From Desulfovibrio inopinatus DSM 10711 (GTDB lineage: Bacteria > Desulfobacterota > Desulfovibrionia > Desulfovibrionales > Desulfovibrionaceae): 64,000 nt of DNA. The stretch covers positions 99,215-163,214 of the forward strand of contig NZ_KE386880.1 of the NCBI RefSeq assembly GCF_000429305.1, read 5' to 3'. The position numbers and the translations under genes were made by a program. Of this stretch, positions 17,082-26,116 are shown piece by piece; position 1 is the stretch's first letter; each line of letters opens with the position of its first letter. The notes beneath the pieces were generated by a model that was given only the letters and a program-made list of their open reading frames with translations, was not told the DNA's origin and did not search any database.

Positions 17082-17438
17082 GAAGCCTCCGGCAAGAGCG
17101 CCAATGTTTCTGGTTCATCTTCCTTATCGGCAGGGTCGATGAAAAGCTTTAGCGGCGTATTGAAAAATGAGAGAGGGGAGCGGAATGTTCGGTAAATTCG
17201 TTAAATGTTCATCACATTGAGATATCAATGTTCAAAGATCGTTTCGTCTTTTTTGTTTGGACCTCGGATTGTCCCTTGCAGAATTGTTCTGGAAATGGTT
17301 AATAATAAATCCAGTTTCTTTGGGATTTCATACGGTTTGTAAAGCTTACGGTCGAACGTTTGGCCGTGGTTGAATACAGATCGTTTACCTCTTCACGGTA
17401 TATTGACCGACACTTTCAACTCTCAAGGATAAAATGAC
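17082..17438. other. Divergent promoter region before ferritin
   Basis: This AT-rich gap separates the secreted protein gene (minus) from ferritin (plus). An iron-responsive operator would be expected here, but I could not identify a convincing Fur-type dyad by eye. Confidence 0.4.
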
Positions 17439-17948
17439 ATGTTGAGCAAAGAAATGGAAAAAGCGTTGAATGATCAGGTGAAATGGGAATTGTACTCGGC
17501 CTATCTGTATCTCTCCATGGCCGCGTACTTTGATAACCTTGGTTTGCCTGGTGCGGCTAACTGGATGCGCTGCCAGGAGCAGGAAGAGCGTTTTCATGCT
17601 TTGAGGTTCTTCGATTTCATCAGTGAACGTGGTGGCCGTGTTGAGCTGCAAACGATTGAAGCTCCCAAAGCGGATTGGGAAAATCCGTTGCAGGTTTTTG
17701 AAGAAACTTTGGAACACGAACAGCTTGTCACGAAACGTATCAACGATTTGATGGACATGGCTGTCACTGAACGCGATCACGCGACAATTACCTATCTGCA
17801 ATGGTTTATCAGCGAACAGGTTGAAGAAGAGGCAACCGTGGGCGATGTCATTGCTAAACTGAAACTTGTCGAGAAAACGAACGGCGGTATGTTTATGTTG
17901 GATAAGGATCTTGGGCTCCGTGTGTTTACTCCGCCTGTCATCAATTAG
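17439..17948 (+). CDS. ftnA: Ferritin
   Basis: This 24-mer iron-storage protein oxidises Fe(II) at a di-iron site and stores the mineral in its cavity. The 169 residues have the ferroxidase ligands in the expected helices: Glu in KWELYSAYLYLS, Glu and His in EQEERFHALRFF, Glu in TLEHEQLVTKRI, and Gln in QWFISEQVEEEA. AAGGAT precedes the ATG. A degenerate ferritin-like gene follows after 18 bp and is probably cotranscribed, and the oxidoreductase genes follow that. The symbol is by family; the protein could also be named ftn. Confidence 0.93.
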   Translation: MLSKEMEKALNDQVKWELYSAYLYLSMAAYFDNLGLPGAANWMRCQEQEERFHALRFFDFISERGGRVELQTIEAPKADWENPLQVFEETLEHEQLVTKRINDLMDMAVTERDHATITYLQWFISEQVEEEATVGDVIAKLKLVEKTNGGMFMLDKDLGLRVFTPPVIN

Positions 17949-17966
17949 TGCATTGGGATCGTTCCT

Positions 17967-18455
17967 ATGACTTGTACGGCACCTGGAACGATGCTTGCCC
18001 AGGCGCTTGAGCTGCTTGAAGAAAGCATGGTTTTCTATGACAAAGCGATCTTCGACTGTCCAAGCGCCAAAGGGCAGGAAGTGTTCCACATTATCTTGCG
18101 AGACAAGCTGCAACAAATCGAACGTATTCGTATTATGGCTGAACGCCTCAGACGTGCTGGAGGATGGGAAGCCGCATCATTTTTCGATGCAGAAACACGA
18201 TCGATAGGAATTTCTTTTTCCGATTTGGCGGATGAGGCTGAGCCCTTGACGCAAACCTGCGTGAGTGAAATCGAAGCAATAGACATTGCTCTTGCAACAG
18301 AAAAACGCATTGCTCGTGTTTTTCAAGATCGCATCGATCAAGGTGGCAATGCAACACGCATCGCTTTTTACGAACTCTTGCTGGAAGAAACCTGTGGAAT
18401 CATCACCGTATTGATAAGCACCCGGGCCGCGTTGACGACAAGCCCGACTGACTGA
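17967..18455 (+). CDS. Ferritin-like four-helix protein lacking canonical di-iron ligands
   Basis: The 162-residue sequence follows the spacing of rubrerythrin/ferritin-like four-helix bundles: ELLEESMVFYDKA, a second helix FHIILRDKLQQIERI, a third EIEAIDIALATEKRIARVF and a fourth FYELLLEETCGII. The E-x-x-H pairs that normally hold iron in helices 2 and 4 are replaced (K-L-Q-Q and E-T-C-G), so a normal di-iron centre is unlikely. It starts 18 bp after ferritin and ends 36 bp before the oxidoreductase alpha gene. It might be a partner of ferritin or a non-metal scaffold; neither is shown. Confidence 0.65.
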   Translation: MTCTAPGTMLAQALELLEESMVFYDKAIFDCPSAKGQEVFHIILRDKLQQIERIRIMAERLRRAGGWEAASFFDAETRSIGISFSDLADEAEPLTQTCVSEIEAIDIALATEKRIARVFQDRIDQGGNATRIAFYELLLEETCGIITVLISTRAALTTSPTD

Positions 18456-18491
18456 CGAAAGCAGTGCAATCCAAAAGACAACGAGGACGTT

Positions 18492-20183
18492 ATGAGTGAC
18501 ACATCTGTCAACATCGTCATCGGCGGAGAGGCAGGCCAAGGTCTTGTCACCGTCGGCGATTTTCTCTCCAAGGCCCTTGTGCGAGCCGGGTATGAGATTG
18601 TTGTCTCACAAGATTATATGTCCCGCGTTCGTGGTGGACATAATACGTATGCTATCCGCACCAGTCCTGATCCGGTGCTGGCTCCCAAAGATGAAATTGA
18701 CATCCTTGTCGCATTGAATGCCGAAACGGTTTCATTGCACAGTGATGCGTTAAGCGAACGAGCCGTGGTATTGGCGGACGAGTCGGTTTCTTTTGAAAGC
18801 AAACGTCGCCTCAAAGTCCCTTTTAAAGAACTCATTCCAAAAACGATTTTCGAGAATACGGCAGCTCTTGGTATTTTGGCCCAGCTCTTGTGTTTGGAAA
18901 AAACATGGTTCCATCGGCTTATTGAGGAAACCTTTTCCAAAAAAGGCAAGGAGATCGTTCAGCAAAATATCGATGTCTTTGAGGGAGCATTTGCTTGGTC
19001 ACAGGAGAATGATGTCAGTTTCGAATGCATCGCCCCGGCAACACGAACAGAAAAACGACTGCGACTCCATGGCAATGAAGCCATTGCTCTTGGGGCCTTA
19101 GCCGCAGGAGTGAATTTTTGTTCATTTTATCCCATGACCCCGTCAACGTCGATTGCACTCAACCTTATTGCGAAGGGTGAACGCATGGGGTTGGTCGCTG
19201 AACAAGCTGAAGATGAAATTGCTGCCGTCAACATGGCTTTGGGCGCTTCGTTTGCTGGTGCATGTGTCCTTGTCCCGACATCTGGTGGCGGATTTGCGCT
19301 TATGACGGAGGGCGTCAGCCTGGCGGGTATGACCGAAACACCGGTTGTCTTTGCCCTGGCCATGCGACCGGGGCCGGCTACTGGCCTACCGACACGGACG
19401 GCACAAAGCGATCTGAATCTCGTTCTCTATGCCGGACATGGTGATTTTGTTCGCGCCATTTTTACACCGGGCGATATTGAGGAGTGTTTTTATTTGACGT
19501 GGAAGGCTGTCGATCTGGCCGAGCGCGTCCAATCCCCAATGTTTATATTGACCGACCAATTCCTGGCGGATTCCTATCGGGCGGTCGCTCCATTTGATCT
19601 TGACAGTCTGGCCGATGTGACAAAGCCCGATCTTTCTGAAGAGCCTGATTCGAATTATATGCGCTATGCGATGACGAAGAACGGAGTCTCTCCACGAAAG
19701 CTTCCCGGTTTTGGAGAATTTTTGGTTATTGCCGACAGCGATGAGCATACTCAGGACGGGCATATTACCGAAGATCTTGCTGTAGCCGTGGATATGGCCG
19801 ACAAGCGCATGCGTAAGATGGATATTCTTAAAGAAGTCATTGTCCCTCCAACGCTGGACGGCGACGATATCCCTGAGTTGTTGTTGGTGTGCTTCGGATC
19901 GACAAAAGGGGCGGCTCTGGAAGCTGCATCCATGCTACGGGAAGCTGGAGGCAAAGTGGCTGTGATACATTTTTCTCAAGTGTATCCGCTTGATTCAGCA
20001 CATTTTCTCGACGTCTTCGAAAGTGCGGATCGCGTGGTGTTTGTCGAGGGCAATGTCACAGGGCAATTTGCCGACCTTGTACGCAAAGAAACCGGCTTTG
20101 AAGCCGATGATCGCATTTTGCGATATGATGGTCTGCCTTTTACGGCGGCATACATTATCGATCGACTCGAAGCGACTCGCTAA
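18492..20183 (+). CDS. korA: 2-oxoacid:acceptor oxidoreductase, fused gamma-alpha subunit
   Basis: This subunit couples oxidative decarboxylation of a 2-oxoacid to acyl-CoA formation, passing electrons to ferredoxin. The 563 residues hold an N-terminal gamma domain (GGEAGQGLVTVG, then RVRGGHNTYAIR) up to about residue 180. The alpha subunit pyrimidine-binding domain follows from about 205 (GNEAIALGALAAGVNF, YPMTPSTS), and then the transketolase C-like domain. The beta subunit follows 38 bp downstream. This two-subunit layout without a ferredoxin subunit is common in 2-oxoglutarate-type (KorAB) enzymes, but the substrate cannot be read with certainty. GACGTT rather than a clear purine run precedes the ATG. 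Confidence 0.88.
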   Translation: MSDTSVNIVIGGEAGQGLVTVGDFLSKALVRAGYEIVVSQDYMSRVRGGHNTYAIRTSPDPVLAPKDEIDILVALNAETVSLHSDALSERAVVLADESVSFESKRRLKVPFKELIPKTIFENTAALGILAQLLCLEKTWFHRLIEETFSKKGKEIVQQNIDVFEGAFAWSQENDVSFECIAPATRTEKRLRLHGNEAIALGALAAGVNFCSFYPMTPSTSIALNLIAKGERMGLVAEQAEDEIAAVNMALGASFAGACVLVPTSGGGFALMTEGVSLAGMTETPVVFALAMRPGPATGLPTRTAQSDLNLVLYAGHGDFVRAIFTPGDIEECFYLTWKAVDLAERVQSPMFILTDQFLADSYRAVAPFDLDSLADVTKPDLSEEPDSNYMRYAMTKNGVSPRKLPGFGEFLVIADSDEHTQDGHITEDLAVAVDMADKRMRKMDILKEVIVPPTLDGDDIPELLLVCFGSTKGAALEAASMLREAGGKVAVIHFSQVYPLDSAHFLDVFESADRVVFVEGNVTGQFADLVRKETGFEADDRILRYDGLPFTAAYIIDRLEATR

Positions 20184-20221
20184 CGCCGTCAACCATGGGC
20201 GAGAACACCCAAGGAGATGAT

Positions 20222-21073
20222 ATGGTCAGTGTAGACGAATACGGCGAATTCGAAACGGCTTGGTGTCCCGGTTGCGGAAATTTTCAGATTCTCAAAGCAC
20301 TCAAACAGGCACTTGCTGGACTTGGCCTCAAGCCGCATCAAGTCCTTGTCTGTTCCGGTATTGGTCAGGCTGCAAAAACTCCTCATTATTTGAAATGTAA
20401 CGCGTTTAACGGGTTGCATGGCAGGAGCCTGCCACCGGCAACGGGAGCCAAATTGGCGAACAAGAATCTTGCTGTAGTTGTCACGAGCGGTGATGGATGC
20501 AACTACGGCGAAGGCGGCAATCATTTTTTGGCCGCTGTCCGACGCAATATCAATATTACTTTGTTGGCTCATGATAACCAGATCTATGGTTTGACCAAAG
20601 GCCAAGCCAGCCCGACAACGCTCAAAGGGCAGAAAACCAAAGCGCAACCGTTCGGTGCGCCTTCGGATGCATTCAATCCCGTTGCCGTCGCCGTTGCAAT
20701 GCACGCCGGTTTTGTCGCTCGCGGTTTTTCCGGCAATGTTGATCACCTCGCAGACTTGATTCAACAAGGTATTCAACATGAGGGGTTCTCGTTAATCGAC
20801 ATTTCGCAACCGTGTGTGTCGTTTAACAAGGTGAATACGTTTGGCTGGTACAAAGAACGCTGTAAACCATTGCCCGAGGACTATGACCCCACTGATTGGG
20901 GGACGGCTATGAATACGGCAATGCAGTTTGGAGAGACCATACCGCAAGGGGTTATTTATAAGAACGATCGCCCAGCGTTTGGAAGCAATATTCCTGCGAT
21001 GCAAGGCGAACCCTTGGCACGACGGAATCCCGACCTCTCCGTTCTGGCAGAGATTCTGGAAGAATACGCCTGA
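20222..21073 (+). CDS. korB: 2-oxoacid:acceptor oxidoreductase, beta subunit
   Basis: This is the thiamine diphosphate-binding subunit. The start at 20222 follows AAGGAGATGAT; an upstream in-frame ATG at 20195 lacks such a site. Motifs are the cluster-binding WCPGCGN near the start, KLANKNLAVVVTSGDGCNYG with the TPP-binding GDG, and HDNQIYGLTKGQASPTT. Its 283 residues match KorB subunits of two-subunit 2-oxoacid:ferredoxin oxidoreductases. It acts with the gamma-alpha chain encoded just upstream, giving acyl-CoA and reduced ferredoxin in the cytoplasm. Confidence 0.9.
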   Translation: MVSVDEYGEFETAWCPGCGNFQILKALKQALAGLGLKPHQVLVCSGIGQAAKTPHYLKCNAFNGLHGRSLPPATGAKLANKNLAVVVTSGDGCNYGEGGNHFLAAVRRNINITLLAHDNQIYGLTKGQASPTTLKGQKTKAQPFGAPSDAFNPVAVAVAMHAGFVARGFSGNVDHLADLIQQGIQHEGFSLIDISQPCVSFNKVNTFGWYKERCKPLPEDYDPTDWGTAMNTAMQFGETIPQGVIYKNDRPAFGSNIPAMQGEPLARRNPDLSVLAEILEEYA

Positions 21074-21233
21074 TTCTATTGCACAGAACTGCTGCCCTTG
21101 TGACATGGCAGGCAGCGGAAATGACACGGTTTCCTGCTATGCCAAGTCCTGATTGAGACCTTTTAAACTACATCGCGGACCTGACCGGAACGTTGCGACC
21201 GGTACAAGGCACAATGATAAGGAGCGCAACGCC

Positions 21234-21581
21234 ATGCAAAAAATGGCATTATTTGCTTTTCGAGGAGAGATGGGCTGCTTTATTCATGTCATGCTGAACG
21301 CCATAGACATGAAAGAGAAGGGCTTTGAAGTTGTTGTTGTTCTTGAAGGGGAGTCGGTCAAGCTTGTCGGAGAATTGGCCAAAGACACCAACCCCATGCA
21401 TAAGCTCTTCGAGAAAACCAAATCACTCGGTATTTTTGCTGGAGCCTGTAAAGCCTGTTCGCATAATTTCGGAGTGTTGGATGTCGTAAAAAAAGAAGGC
21501 TTCACTATTTTGGAGGAGATGAACGGTCATCCCAGTATCGCTCGATTTATCGAAAGCGGGTATACAATTTTAACGTTCTGA
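21234..21581 (+). CDS. DsrE-like sulfur-relay family protein
   Basis: A 116-residue protein from the ATG at 21234, preceded by ATAAGGAG. It has a DsrE/DsrF-like fold pattern: a first strand MALFAFRGEM, a helix with MLNAIDMKEKGFEVVVVLEG, and a cysteine-bearing loop FAGACKACSHNFG. Family members relay persulfide sulfur or bind redox cofactors; here two Cys sit close together in the loop. It may be transcribed with the upstream oxidoreductase genes, since the 160-bp gap holds only a weak hairpin. A precise function cannot be stated. Confidence 0.7.
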   Translation: MQKMALFAFRGEMGCFIHVMLNAIDMKEKGFEVVVVLEGESVKLVGELAKDTNPMHKLFEKTKSLGIFAGACKACSHNFGVLDVVKKEGFTILEEMNGHPSIARFIESGYTILTF

Positions 21582-21588
21582 ACAGTAT

Positions 21589-21634
21589 CCACAAAGCAGG
21601 TGCCCGGAATTCGGTTGCCTGCTTTGTGGTTTGT
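21589..21634. terminator. Bidirectional terminator between the DsrE-like gene and glpX
   Basis: CCACAAAGCAGG (21589-21600) pairs perfectly with CCTGCTTTGTGG (21618-21629), followed by TTTGTTG. It serves two convergent genes. Confidence 0.85.
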
Positions 21635-21640
21635 TGTGTA

Positions 21641-22624
21641 TTAATCGTATTTGACAGAGCTGAATTTCATCAGTTTATTCCAAGAGTGATGTGCTTCTAT
21701 ACGGCGTAATGTGCCCGTTTTTCCACGCATGACCAAAGAGTACGTGTTGGCCCCCGTCCCTGAATACACAACGCCGGGAAGAAAGGTTCCGCCGGATATT
21801 CCGGTAGCCGCAAAAAACGTATCTTCACTTTTCACGAGGTTGGTTACGCTCAGCACTTCGTTTAAATCGATGCCGTAATCCAGACAGGCTTGTCGCTCTG
21901 TTTCGGATTGTGGATCGAGTTTTGTCAGCATCTGTCCACCTAAGGCTCGAATTGCGCAAGCAGAGAGAACTCCTTCGGGCGTTCCCCCCGTTCCCATCAT
22001 GACATCAATTTCTCCACGAGGATCGACAGCCATCAATGAGCCGGCAACGTCGCCGTCCGTATGGAGTTGAATCCGAGCGCCTGCTTTACGAATATCATCA
22101 ACAAGCTCTTTGTGTCGCGGTTTATCCAGGACAAAGACAACAAGGTCATCGACATCTTTGCCCAAAGCTTTGGCAATGCTTTTCAGGTTGACTTCAACGG
22201 GAGCATCCAAATCAACCACTTGCGCTGCTCCAGCCGGTACGACCAGTTTTTTCATATAATAACTGGGGCCGGGATCGAACATAGTCCCTTCCGGAGCAAT
22301 GCCGACAACGGAAATCGCGTTGGGCCGGCCATAGGCAAGCAACCGGGTGCCTTCGACGGGGTCGACGGCAACATCAACACCAGGTCCACGACCAGAACCA
22401 ACTTTTTCCCCGTTATACAGCATGGGGGCTTCATCCTTTTCCCCTTCGCCGATAACAATTGTTCCCGTGATATTAAGCGATTGAAAACACAGCCGCATCG
22501 CATCGACGGCGGCCTGATCGCCCGAATTTTTGTCGCCGCGTCCAAGCCAACGTGCTGATGACAGAGCCGCGGCTTCTGTAACGCGTACAAGATCCAAAGC
22601 AAGATTTCTATCTGGAGCTTCCAT
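21641..22624 (-). CDS. glpX: Fructose-1,6-bisphosphatase, class II (GlpX type)
   Basis: This enzyme hydrolyses fructose 1,6-bisphosphate to fructose 6-phosphate for gluconeogenesis, using divalent metal. The 327 residues have the class II metal and phosphate motifs GRGDKNSGDQAAVDAMR, GEGEKDEAPMLYNGE and VDVAVDPVEGTRL, with a conserved GTGGTPEGVLSA loop near 210. GAGGAGAGGCC precedes the ATG. It is the last gene of a minus-strand carbohydrate cluster after transketolase and ribose-5-phosphate isomerase, though a 343-bp gap with a terminator separates it from tkt. Bifunctional sedoheptulose bisphosphatase activity occurs in some members and is not excluded. Confidence 0.94.
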   Translation of the reverse strand: MEAPDRNLALDLVRVTEAAALSSARWLGRGDKNSGDQAAVDAMRLCFQSLNITGTIVIGEGEKDEAPMLYNGEKVGSGRGPGVDVAVDPVEGTRLLAYGRPNAISVVGIAPEGTMFDPGPSYYMKKLVVPAGAAQVVDLDAPVEVNLKSIAKALGKDVDDLVVFVLDKPRHKELVDDIRKAGARIQLHTDGDVAGSLMAVDPRGEIDVMMGTGGTPEGVLSACAIRALGGQMLTKLDPQSETERQACLDYGIDLNEVLSVTNLVKSEDTFFAATGISGGTFLPGVVYSGTGANTYSLVMRGKTGTLRRIEAHHSWNKLMKFSSVKYD

Positions 22625-22689
22625 GGCCTCTCCTCATTGATTGAATTGTCGCCTTGTATCCGAAAAGCCTTCGGGAATCAAAATATGGT

Positions 22690-22785
22690 GAGAAAGACGT
22701 GGGGAAGGGTTTTCCCTCTTCCCCTCCCCCCACACCCCCTCTCTATCTCCCTTCTTTCCCAAGCCTTTTTGACGGGAAAACAAGT
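22690..22785 (+). repeat. Dispersed intergenic pyrimidine-rich repeat, copy C
   Basis: GGGGAAGGGTTTTCCC is followed by a C/T-rich arm (CTTCCCCTCCCCCC, CCCTTCTTTCCC) and CAAGCCTTTTTGACGGG. It aligns element by element with copy D at 36115, including the AAGCC-TTTT end. Confidence 0.6.
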
Positions 22786-22899
22786 CTTTTCTTCAAAGAA
22801 AGTGAGTCTATACAGAAATATGCAGGCAAAAACGTCGGAGTGACGACAAGACAGATCGTCCTGAATGCGGACTGCTTCCAAGGGGGGATTGTGGAAGAG

Positions 22900-22939
22900 A
22901 AAGGGAGCAACGTTTTTGAAGGAGTTGCTCCCTTTTTTC
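22900..22939. terminator. Hairpin terminator downstream of tkt
   Basis: AAAGGGAGCAAC (22900-22911) pairs with GTTGCTCCCTTT (22924-22935). T-rich sequence follows on both strands. It is 29 bp past the tkt stop. Confidence 0.8.
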
Positions 22940-22967
22940 TTGACGCTGAAGTCGTTGTTATACTTCG

Positions 22968-24953
22968 TTATGCAAAGTGCGAACGAATTGCTGATGCGAG
23001 CTTTTCTGCAGTAAAACCGAAACGATCGGCAAGTTGATTTGCCGGAGCCGAGGCTCCATAGTGATTGATACCGTGGACGAATCCTTTGTGACCAACGAAC
23101 TTGTACCACAGACCGGAGCAGCCAGCCTCGACGGCGACACGTTTATCGAGATCAGGCAGAATGACGCTGTCTATGTACTCTTGCGACTGTTCTCCGAAAA
23201 GTTCGAAGCTGGGAACATTGACAATACGGATTTTGTACTCGGTGAGAAGCTGAGCCGCTTCCAGTGCCAGGGATGCTTCAGACCCCGAAGCAAAGAGAAT
23301 CATGTCCGGCTCTCCATCTTTGGGATCCTGCAAGACATACCCACCTTTTTTGACGCCTTCGGCCATGTTCGGGTAGACGGCTGGATCAAGAACCGGCAGG
23401 CCTTGGCGCGTCAGCAAGAGACAGCTCGGACGGGTCTTCTGGCGCAGAGCAATTTCAACACATGCTGCGGCTTCCGTGGCATCGGCCGGTCGTAAGACGA
23501 GCAGGTTGGGGATAAGCCGCAGAGAAGACGCATGCTCGATGGGCTGGTGCGTGGGACCATCTTCGCCAACGTAGAACGAATCATGGGTGAAGACATGGAG
23601 GACAGGCAATTCTTGCAAAGCCGACATACGGATGGCGTTGCGTTCATAATCCGAAAACATGAGGAACGTAGCACCGAACGGGATGAGTCCGCCATGTAAT
23701 GCGATGCCGTTCAAAATTGCCGCCATAGGAAATTCGCGGACACCAAAATTCAGGCTGCGACCAAGCGGGGTTTTGCCGCTGAAATGTCCGGTGGTATCGC
23801 GAAACTTTTGCGTTTGGTTTGAAGGATCGAGGTCGGCCGATCCACCAACGAGAAGAGGCAATGCCTCAATGAGGGATTCTAAAGACGCTCCCCAGGCTTT
23901 TCTCGTCGCAATCTTTTGACCGATTTCGAACGTCGGCCAGTTGAATACGCGGTCGGCCGGATCGAGCTGGACATTTTTCCAGGTCGTCGCGAATGCGTCA
24001 TCAGCGCATTTGGCTTCAAGATTTTTTGTCCAAACTTCTCTTTCAGCACTGAGTGCGTCAAAATGCGAACGGAACGCATCAACAATATCGTCGGGCAGAT
24101 CGAAAGATTTTTCAGGATCGAGTCCGAGTTTCTTTTTCGTTGCGGCGATTTCTTCAGGAGGCAGAGGGGAGCCATGAGTAGAGTGATTGCCTTCAAGCGT
24201 GCTGCAACCTTTCGCCATGGTTGTGTGACCGATGATGAGCGTAGGCTTGTCGTCCGATGTCTTGGCTTGCATGAGTGCAGCATCGACGGCAGCAGCATCG
24301 TTGCCCTCGACATCGATAACGTTCCAGCACAATCCTTCGTAAATGGCTTTGTAATCCGCGCAATCACAATCGGCAGTCGGACCGGCAAGCTGAATTTTGT
24401 TGCTGTCGTAGAAGACGATCAGTTTGTTGAGCCCCCAGAGGCCGGCTAAAGCGGCAGCGCCATAACTCACCGGCTCCTGGATATCGCCGTCTGAACATAA
24501 CGCATAGGTGTAATGCGAGACGACATCATCACCCAAACGAGCACGTAACATGGCTTCGGCAACAGCCATACCCACGGCATTACCGATTCCTTGACCCAAC
24601 GGTCCTGTGGTGGCTTCAACACCGGGAGTCATGTGATTTTCAGGGTGGCCGGGAGTGCGGCTATCAAGCTGACGAAACTGTTCGAGGTCTTCAATGCCGA
24701 TGAAGCCAGTCAACGTCAGCATGGTGTAGAGCAGCGCAGATTCATGACCACAGGAAAGGATAAAACGGTCACGGTTGAACCAGGTTGAATCCTTGGGGTC
24801 GAAACGCAGGTGTTTTTTGAACAGCGTATAGGCAAAGTCTGTGGACGACATGGCACCGCCGGGGTGGCCCGAGTTGGCCTTGCGGACCGTGTCCATAATG
24901 AGACCTTTAATCGTGTTGATAGTACGCTGATCCATTTCAGGAGTGTGCGTCAT
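22968..24953 (-). CDS. tkt: Transketolase
   Basis: This thiamine diphosphate enzyme moves two-carbon units between sugar phosphates in the non-oxidative pentose phosphate pathway. The 661 residues include the N-terminal TPP domain with GHPGGAMSSTDFAYTL, TGPLGQGIGNAVGMA and the GDG-type motif (CSDGDIQEP). The central pyrimidine domain has the catalytic Glu region, and THDSFYVGEDGPTHQPIEH is present. The C-terminal domain starts around RKTRPSCLLLTRQGLP. AAAGGATGAGC precedes the ATG. rpiB lies upstream on the same strand, pointing to a pentose phosphate unit. Confidence 0.96.
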   Translation of the reverse strand: MTHTPEMDQRTINTIKGLIMDTVRKANSGHPGGAMSSTDFAYTLFKKHLRFDPKDSTWFNRDRFILSCGHESALLYTMLTLTGFIGIEDLEQFRQLDSRTPGHPENHMTPGVEATTGPLGQGIGNAVGMAVAEAMLRARLGDDVVSHYTYALCSDGDIQEPVSYGAAALAGLWGLNKLIVFYDSNKIQLAGPTADCDCADYKAIYEGLCWNVIDVEGNDAAAVDAALMQAKTSDDKPTLIIGHTTMAKGCSTLEGNHSTHGSPLPPEEIAATKKKLGLDPEKSFDLPDDIVDAFRSHFDALSAEREVWTKNLEAKCADDAFATTWKNVQLDPADRVFNWPTFEIGQKIATRKAWGASLESLIEALPLLVGGSADLDPSNQTQKFRDTTGHFSGKTPLGRSLNFGVREFPMAAILNGIALHGGLIPFGATFLMFSDYERNAIRMSALQELPVLHVFTHDSFYVGEDGPTHQPIEHASSLRLIPNLLVLRPADATEAAACVEIALRQKTRPSCLLLTRQGLPVLDPAVYPNMAEGVKKGGYVLQDPKDGEPDMILFASGSEASLALEAAQLLTEYKIRIVNVPSFELFGEQSQEYIDSVILPDLDKRVAVEAGCSGLWYKFVGHKGFVHGINHYGASAPANQLADRFGFTAEKLASAIRSHFA

Positions 24954-25210
24954 TGCTCATCCTTTGTGTTGGTCGGGTTGGAGAGACATGGCGAACGTCG
25001 TCAGCGTACGTTCGCAGTCGATAAAAAAGTCATGCATCGTTGAGAAATAATGGAAGACAGACAGGGGATAATGCTGTCCGTCGGTGTTCGCACCGAAACA
25101 CACGCAACGCAGAATGCAGAACCGCATGGAGTATCAGATCGAGTGAGCGGAGAATGGAAAATGCATTTTGCATAGGCGGTTTCATGTGCGGGAGGCTCAA
25201 CACATTGGGC

Positions 25211-25648
25211 CTACGCAAAATGATCAAATAAATCGATGCGCCGGGCGTGTCGTCCGCCTTCAAATTCCGATTCAAAGAACGTGTCGACAATGGACAGAGC
25301 ATGATCGACACCGGTAATGCGTTCTCCCATGCACAAAATATTTGCATTATTATGTCGTCTCGACATGCGTGCGTGGAATTCGCTGGTGCAGAGTGCCGCG
25401 CGGATATTTTTGAATCGGTTGGCAGCCATGGACATACCGATGCCAGATCCACAAATAAGAATCCCTAAACCGGCATTATCTATGACTTCCCGGCAAACTT
25501 TCTCAGCATAAACAGGATAGTCCGTGCTGCATGTATCGACGGGACCGAGGTCGACAACGGTTGCACCTTTATTTTGCAGATGTTCGATGACGGTTGCTTT
25601 GAGGTTAAAACCTCCGTGATCGGAACCGATATAGACAGTCAGAGACAT
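25211..25648 (-). CDS. rpiB: Ribose-5-phosphate isomerase B
   Basis: This enzyme interconverts ribose 5-phosphate and ribulose 5-phosphate. The 145-residue protein has the RpiB/LacAB signature IGSDHGGFNLK at the N-terminus, DYPVYAEKV, and the active-site loop LGILICGSGIGMSMAANRFKNIRAAL cut here to its core GSGIGMS, with the catalytic Cys before it. His in SEFHARMSRRHNNANIL is also conserved. It lies between a coiled-coil hypothetical gene (15 bp upstream) and tkt (257 bp downstream) on the same strand. Confidence 0.94.
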   Translation of the reverse strand: MSLTVYIGSDHGGFNLKATVIEHLQNKGATVVDLGPVDTCSTDYPVYAEKVCREVIDNAGLGILICGSGIGMSMAANRFKNIRAALCTSEFHARMSRRHNNANILCMGERITGVDHALSIVDTFFESEFEGGRHARRIDLFDHFA

Positions 25649-25663
25649 AGGTATCTCCTGGTT

Positions 25664-26047
25664 TCAGTTTGCGTCGTTTTGCCTCAGGTTCCATTGCCGA
25701 GCTCGAGCGGCGAGCATATCGCGTCGTTTACTCTCCCAGAGGAGTTCGAGACGTGCGATTTCCTCTTTAAGGAACGAAACCGTTTCGAACGCAGCGGCGA
25801 CGCTTCGTTCAGGGTTGTCTTCGGCGTGTTCAAGGTCACGGTCCAAGGTATTGCTGAAGCTGTGCTCGCCAAGGGCCTGGTACTCAAGACGAAGCCGTTT
25901 TTTGAGTTGGCGAATTTCATATGCGTGTATGGACTGAGAAATGCGCCAAGCGACTTCGGCGGCAACGACCTTGAAACCGAAAAAAGCATTGTCGAGCATT
26001 CCGCGTGGCGGAGATATGGGACACAAGTCGGGTTTTCTCGGTGACAT
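25664..26047 (-). CDS. Hypothetical coiled-coil protein upstream of rpiB
   Basis: The 127 residues contain an aromatic N-terminal part (GMLDNAFFGFKVVAAEVAW) and long charged helices (IRQLKKRLRLEYQALG, then FLKEEIARLELLWESKR) that look like a coiled coil. No signal peptide or catalytic motif is visible. The stop is 15 bp before rpiB, so the two are probably cotranscribed. No ribosome binding site stands before the ATG at 26047, and the real start could be at an inner Met (GMLDNAFF). I do not recognise the family. Confidence 0.6.
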   Translation of the reverse strand: MSPRKPDLCPISPPRGMLDNAFFGFKVVAAEVAWRISQSIHAYEIRQLKKRLRLEYQALGEHSFSNTLDRDLEHAEDNPERSVAAAFETVSFLKEEIARLELLWESKRRDMLAARARQWNLRQNDAN

Positions 26048-26116
26048 GCTGTAATAAGGGTATCAGGTTGTAGAAAGTGCCCCGATTGGATGCTGCTCAG
26101 GGCATCTGACAGCCAA

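Larger units (their letters stand above)
22625..22967. other. Intergenic region between tkt and glpX
   Basis: It contains dispersed repeat copy C and a strong hairpin terminator. The promoter of glpX must lie close to its start. No gene is supported. Confidence 0.6.
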
